DNA of 64,000 nt, from the NCBI GenBank assembly GCA_036265325.1, contig DATAPH010000023.1, positions 1 through 64,000 on the forward strand. The letters are read 5' to 3'. Under the pieces are notes generated by a model. The model had not been told where the DNA came from, did no database searches, and saw only the letters and a list, made by a program, of their open reading frames with translations. The DNA is from AC-51 sp036265325. GTDB lineage: Bacteria > Actinomycetota > UBA4738 > HRBIN12. Shown here in pieces: positions 60,966-64,000 of this stretch (positions within the stretch are counted from its first letter, which is position 1; every line of letters starts with the position of its first letter). The position numbers and the translations under genes are program-made.

Positions 60966-62213
60966 CTAGCGCTCCGGCGGCGCGACGCGTTCGCGGAACG
61001 ACACCACGTCGGCCGGCGGCCGAAGGCAGTGGTTGCTCGCCATCGAGAGGTTGTAGGCGCCGACGTTCGGGATCGCGAGCACGTCACCCTCGTGCACCTC
61101 GGGCAGCGCGATGTCGGTCGCCCAGAGGTCGTCGCCCTCGTTGATGTGTCCCGCGATCGTGTATGTGTGATCCGCCTCGGCGTCCGCGGCGCGGCAGACG
61201 ATCGGGTGGTAGGGGATCTCGTACACGAACGACTCGTTCGCGGTGCTCCAGCCGGCGTCGAGCCCGACGAACACCGCGCCGGCCCCGCGTTCTTCAACCG
61301 TCACGACCTCGGCGAGCAACGTCGCCACCTGCTTCGCGATGAATTCGCCGGGCTCGGTGGCGACGACGACGTCGAGGCCGTCGAAGGCGCGCGCGAGCGC
61401 CTGCGACCACGCGACCACATCAAGACCCGTGGCCGATTCCCGGAACCGCACCCCGAGCCCTCCGCCGGTGTTGACCTCTCGGATCGGGCACCCGCGGTCA
61501 CGAAGGTCGCGCACGATCGAGGCGACGCGCGTCGCCGCCTGCTCGACGATCGGGATCGACTCGGTCATGTAGAGGTAGCCGGTGTGGTAATGGACGGTGT
61601 CGATCGTCAGGTCGTGCGCCGCCGCGATCGCGACCGCTTCGTCCAGCCGCTCGGGCAGGATGCCGAACTTGGTCGGCTTGGTTCCCGCGTATTTCGTCTC
61701 GGCGCCACCGTGGATCGAGGCGCCGATCCCCGGGTTCACGCGGATCCCGACGGCGCTCCCCGGTGCCGCACGGCCGATCCGCTCGAGCTGGGACAGCAGA
61801 TCGACGTTCACGTGCACTCTGGTCGGCAAGATCGTGGCGAGGTCGCTGTCGGAGACGTTCGTGCCCGTGTAGCTGATCTCCTCGGGTCTCCAGCCGTGCT
61901 CCAGCGCCCAGGTCACCTCGCCCGGTGAGCAGACGTCCATCCCGACGAACGGCGCCTCGGTGCGCAAGAACCGGAGGAACTCGGGGTCGCGTTGTGCCTT
62001 GAGCGCGAACCGGATGCGGTACGTGAGGCCCGCGGCGGCCATCGCGTCGCGGAGCGCCAGCGCCTGCTCGCGCGCCGACGCGAGATCGTGCGCGAAGATC
62101 GGCGTGCCCTTGGTGCGAGCGATCCGTTCGGCGTCGCGGCCGGCCACCTGCAGCCGCCCGTCGCGCACCGCCAATCCGGGTCGCTCCCACCACGTCCGGC
62201 GCTCGGTCTGCAT
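60966..62213 (-). CDS. LysA-type (fold III) PLP decarboxylase
   Basis: A 415-residue alanine-racemase-fold decarboxylase of the diaminopimelate/ornithine family. The PLP lysine is in FALKAQRDPEFLRFL; HYHTGYLY, NTGGGLGVRF and EPGEFIAKQVA bind phosphate and substrate. The WERPGLAVRDGRLQVAGRD start is typical of LysA-like proteins. Residues that would separate diaminopimelate from other substrates cannot be judged safely, and no lysine genes are near. ATG 62213 is supported by TACGCT eight bases upstream. Confidence 0.85.
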   Translation of the reverse strand: MQTERRTWWERPGLAVRDGRLQVAGRDAERIARTKGTPIFAHDLASAREQALALRDAMAAAGLTYRIRFALKAQRDPEFLRFLRTEAPFVGMDVCSPGEVTWALEHGWRPEEISYTGTNVSDSDLATILPTRVHVNVDLLSQLERIGRAAPGSAVGIRVNPGIGASIHGGAETKYAGTKPTKFGILPERLDEAVAIAAAHDLTIDTVHYHTGYLYMTESIPIVEQAATRVASIVRDLRDRGCPIREVNTGGGLGVRFRESATGLDVVAWSQALARAFDGLDVVVATEPGEFIAKQVATLLAEVVTVEERGAGAVFVGLDAGWSTANESFVYEIPYHPIVCRAADAEADHTYTIAGHINEGDDLWATDIALPEVHEGDVLAIPNVGAYNLSMASNHCLRPPADVVSFRERVAPPER

Positions 62214-62221
62214 CGGCCGCG

Positions 62222-62227
62222 AGCGTA
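62222..62227 (-). promoter_or_regulatory. -10 element TACGCT (leaderless LysA-type gene)
   Basis: TACGCT on the minus strand ends eight bases before the ATG at 62213. Confidence 0.4.
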
Positions 62228-62233
62228 GCAGCG

Positions 62234-62247
62234 GGCGGTTCACCGCC
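62234..62247. promoter_or_regulatory. Dyad GGCGGT-TC-ACCGCC between divergent promoters
   Basis: A perfect six-base inverted repeat with a two-base centre sits between the divergent -10 elements at 62222 and 62264. It is a candidate shared operator. Confidence 0.35.
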
Positions 62248-62263
62248 GGGCCGGGGTCCTTGC

Positions 62264-62269
62264 TACGCT
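62264..62269 (+). promoter_or_regulatory. -10 element TACGCT for the PHP hydrolase
   Basis: TACGCT would start transcription near 62276, just before GGAGGG (62283-62288). This excludes an upstream TTG at 62260 as the start of the downstream gene. Confidence 0.4.
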
Positions 62270-62295
62270 CCGGCGACCGACCGGAGGGATGCCCG

Positions 62296-63267
62296 ATCGA
62301 CCCGTTCCGCACCGATGGGGAGTGGCTCAAGGCGCAGTTCCACGCGCACTCGCTTCGCTCCGACGGTGAGCTCGAGCCCGAGGCGATGGCGGTGCGCTAC
62401 CGGGATCTCGGCTATGACATCCTGACCATCTCCGATCACTGGACGCTGACGAAGATCGACGCGCCCGATGGGCTGTTGCTCGTTCCCGGCGCGGAGCTGA
62501 TGGTCGATCCGGTCGCGGGCCCGATGTGCCCGGAGTTCCTCGCGATCGGGATCGACGACGTGCCCGAGAGCCCCAGCGGCGACCCCGCGAACTGGTACGC
62601 GTACGAGCACTCGACCATCCGTACGTTCGCGACGTTCGGCGACGGGATCGCGTTCGTCGAGGGGTTCGGCGGGGCGACGATCCTCTGCCACCCTGCGTGG
62701 AGCGGTCTGCCCGAAGCGACGGTCGCCGCGGCGCGAGCGATGCACGGCATCGAGGTCTGGAACGCGTCGGCGCACCGCGAGAACGACCGGGGCGACAGCG
62801 CCTACATGTGGGACCGGCAGCTCGACGAGGGCGCGTCCCTCGCGCCGTTCGCGACCGACGACGCGCACTACGCCGCGACGGACCTCGGAGACGCGTGGAC
62901 GATGGTGCATGCCGCCGACCGGTCGCGCGAGGCCGTCGTCGCGGCCCTCCGGGCCGGGCATGTCTACGCGTCGAACGGTCCCGCGATCCTCGACGTGCAG
63001 CGCGACGGTGACGTCGTCGAGGTCCTCTGCTCGCCGGCGCGCGACGTGTGGCTCCACGGCTCATGGGAGAGCGGCCTCGGCGTGTCGACGGGCGAGCGCG
63101 CCCCGGGCGATGGCGGGGAGATCTTGGAGCGTGACGACGCCGACGCGATCACTCGGGCGCGGTTCTCGCCCGAGCCCGACGAGTGGCCCGCGAAGCGCGA
63201 CCGCCGGTGGTGGCGGGTGGTCGTCGAGGACGCTGCGGGCAAGCGCGCCTGGAGCGCGACCGTCTAG
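62296..63267 (+). CDS. PHP-domain metal-dependent hydrolase (CehA/McbA type)
   Basis: A 323-residue PHP-family hydrolase. Metal-binding motifs are AQFHAHSLRSDGELEP, ILTISDHWTLTKI, PGAELMVDP, ILCHPAWSGLP and APFATDDAHY. The start is unusual: conserved sequence begins at DPFRTDGEWLKAQFH, and the only in-frame codon with good spacing from GGAGGG is ATC at 62296 (seven bases). The ATG at 62289 is out of frame. Either a rare AUC start or a one-base sequencing or natural frameshift explains this. Substrate unknown. Confidence 0.82.
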   Translation: MDPFRTDGEWLKAQFHAHSLRSDGELEPEAMAVRYRDLGYDILTISDHWTLTKIDAPDGLLLVPGAELMVDPVAGPMCPEFLAIGIDDVPESPSGDPANWYAYEHSTIRTFATFGDGIAFVEGFGGATILCHPAWSGLPEATVAAARAMHGIEVWNASAHRENDRGDSAYMWDRQLDEGASLAPFATDDAHYAATDLGDAWTMVHAADRSREAVVAALRAGHVYASNGPAILDVQRDGDVVEVLCSPARDVWLHGSWESGLGVSTGERAPGDGGEILERDDADAITRARFSPEPDEWPAKRDRRWWRVVVEDAAGKRAWSATV

Positions 63268-63286
63268 TTCGTGTCCCGGCGGGCCG

Positions 63287-63619
63287 CTACGCGGGAGGCG
63301 GGGGAGGCGGCGGTGGCGGGTTCAGCGGCTGCCCGCCCGCATACATCGGCGGGCTCTTCCGCTTCATCACCAAGATGATGATCAGCGGGATCAACCCGAA
63401 CAGCAATCCGAGGACGCCCCACAGCACGGGGCTCCGGCCCTTCGAGTTCGCGATCAACGCGCACGCGACGGCGAAGATCACGCCGAACACCAAGAAGAGG
63501 GCGGGGTTGAAGCTCGACGACGTGGTTGTGGTGGTTTGCGCCGAGGCGGCGAGCGGGGTCGCAAGCACGCTCACGCCGACGACGACGGCGACCGCGCTCA
63601 GCTTCCGGACGAACGACAC
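63287..63619 (-). CDS. Small signal-peptide membrane protein with polyproline tail
   Basis: A 110-residue protein with a signal peptide (FVRKLSAVAVVVGVSVLATPLAASAQ, about 3-28), two membrane helices (about 38-56 and 65-85) and a C-terminus of KRKSPPMYAGGQPLN followed by nine prolines. The GTG at 63619 follows AAGGAGG. No known family is evident. The polyproline stretch may need EF-P for translation. Confidence 0.75.
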   Translation of the reverse strand: MSFVRKLSAVAVVVGVSVLATPLAASAQTTTTTSSSFNPALFLVFGVIFAVACALIANSKGRSPVLWGVLGLLFGLIPLIIILVMKRKSPPMYAGGQPLNPPPPPPPPPA

Positions 63620-63701
63620 GCACCCCTCCTTGGTCTGCTGACGTTCGCGACGATACGCGCTCGCGGGTGCCATTTCGAGTCTCGTTCGCGTCGATGCGAT
63701 G

Positions 63702-64000
63702 TCAGGCGGGCTGCGCCTCGAGCTCGGCGGCGATCGATCCCGGCGGCGGGTCCTCGCGCATCCAGCTCTTCTTCCGGCGCCAGATCACGTAGGTGAACGC
63801 GCCGAGCGGGATCTGGATCCCGTACGTCAGCAACCGGAAGATCAGGACCGCCGCGACGATCTGTGCCTTCTCCGCGCTATCGAACGCGGTCAGGCCGGCG
63901 ATGTAGCCGAGGTCGATCACGCCGACGCCACCGGGCGTGATCGGGACCGCCGACAGCAGCCGGCTGAACGCGTACACCGCGAAGATCTCGACGGCGGGAA
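63702..64000 (-). CDS. C-terminal end of an LPG-synthase-like membrane protein (partial)
   Basis: The final 99 residues of a protein that runs off the right end of the window. RLLSAVPITPGGVGVIDLGYIAGL and the following helix match the lysylphosphatidylglycerol synthase transmembrane (UPF0104) family, whose members flip or synthesise lipids. The C-terminal tail is WRRKKSWMREDPPPGSIAAELEAQPA. The start lies beyond the window. Confidence 0.8.
   Translation of the reverse strand, partial: PAVEIFAVYAFSRLLSAVPITPGGVGVIDLGYIAGLTAFDSAEKAQIVAAVLIFRLLTYGIQIPLGAFTYVIWRRKKSWMREDPPPGSIAAELEAQPA

Overview
The window is about 64 kb of GC-rich, densely coding chromosome, most likely from a member of the Actinomycetota. 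Evidence for this: the prfB-ftsE-ftsX-smpB-ssrA order, the mec/cysO/cysM-murI-MBL-rph-rdgB block familiar from Mycobacterium, a DUF222-HNH gene behind a perfect actinobacterial LexA box, an InhA-like enoyl-ACP reductase, and many apparently leaderless genes (TANNNT 6-8 nt before the start codon). I see no insertion sequence, prophage, CRISPR array or tRNA gene. The only RNA gene recognised is tmRNA. No gap between genes exceeds about 250 bases.

Layout. 1-4.8 kb: ten 13-bp tandem repeats directly before a LuxR-type response regulator, a DinB-like protein, a UbiA prenyltransferase with a membrane partner, and an acetolactate-synthase-like ThDP enzyme. 4.9-13.4 kb: housekeeping genes secA, prfB (with a programmed +1 frameshift), ftsE, ftsX, smpB and ssrA, interrupted by a GNAT-rhodanese fusion and a DUF2461 gene. 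13.4-16.5 kb: a cupredoxin lipoprotein, an ECF sigma/anti-sigma pair and a YcaQ-type DNA glycosylase. 16.5-29.3 kb: amine and one-carbon catabolism, with a four-subunit sarcosine oxidase in the order D-A-G-B, a Nfu-N-like protein, a membrane phosphodiesterase, a GcvT-like folate enzyme divergent from two tandem PYROXD2-like flavoproteins, and an agmatinase-family hydrolase.

29.3-38.1 kb: a methyltransferase, a MoxR-DUF58-transglutaminase operon, DUF2277, a PLP decarboxylase, an Fpg/Nei glycosylase and the LexA-controlled HNH gene. 38.2-50.2 kb: a secreted Asp-box propeller protein, two divergent efflux systems (MFS and ABC), a second methyltransferase, a DUF885 peptidase, an SDR divergent from fabI, a cNMP/CBS/DUF294 protein and a lipoprotein. 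50.2-59.8 kb: selD, then the CysO sulfur-carrier cysteine pathway (mec, E1 enzyme, cysO) separated from cysM by an inserted two-component system and a DoxX-Rieske fusion, then murI, an MBL phosphodiesterase, rph and rdgB in a tightly overlapping operon. 59.8-64 kb: an orphan histidine kinase, a LysA-type decarboxylase divergent from a PHP hydrolase with an odd start, a small membrane protein and the end of an LPG-synthase-like membrane gene.

Several transcription units can be read from 1-4 nt stop/start overlaps (ATGA, GTGA, TGATG): the sox operon, MoxR-DUF58-transglutaminase, mec-E1, murI-MBL-rph-rdgB, RR-HK, sigma-antisigma and the ABC pair. Most promising for follow-up are the LexA box inside a sigma70-type spacer, the leaderless promoter set, the two polytopic proteins with internal Tat motifs, the split CysO locus with its regulatory dyad, and the GcvT/PYROXD2/agmatinase neighbourhood.
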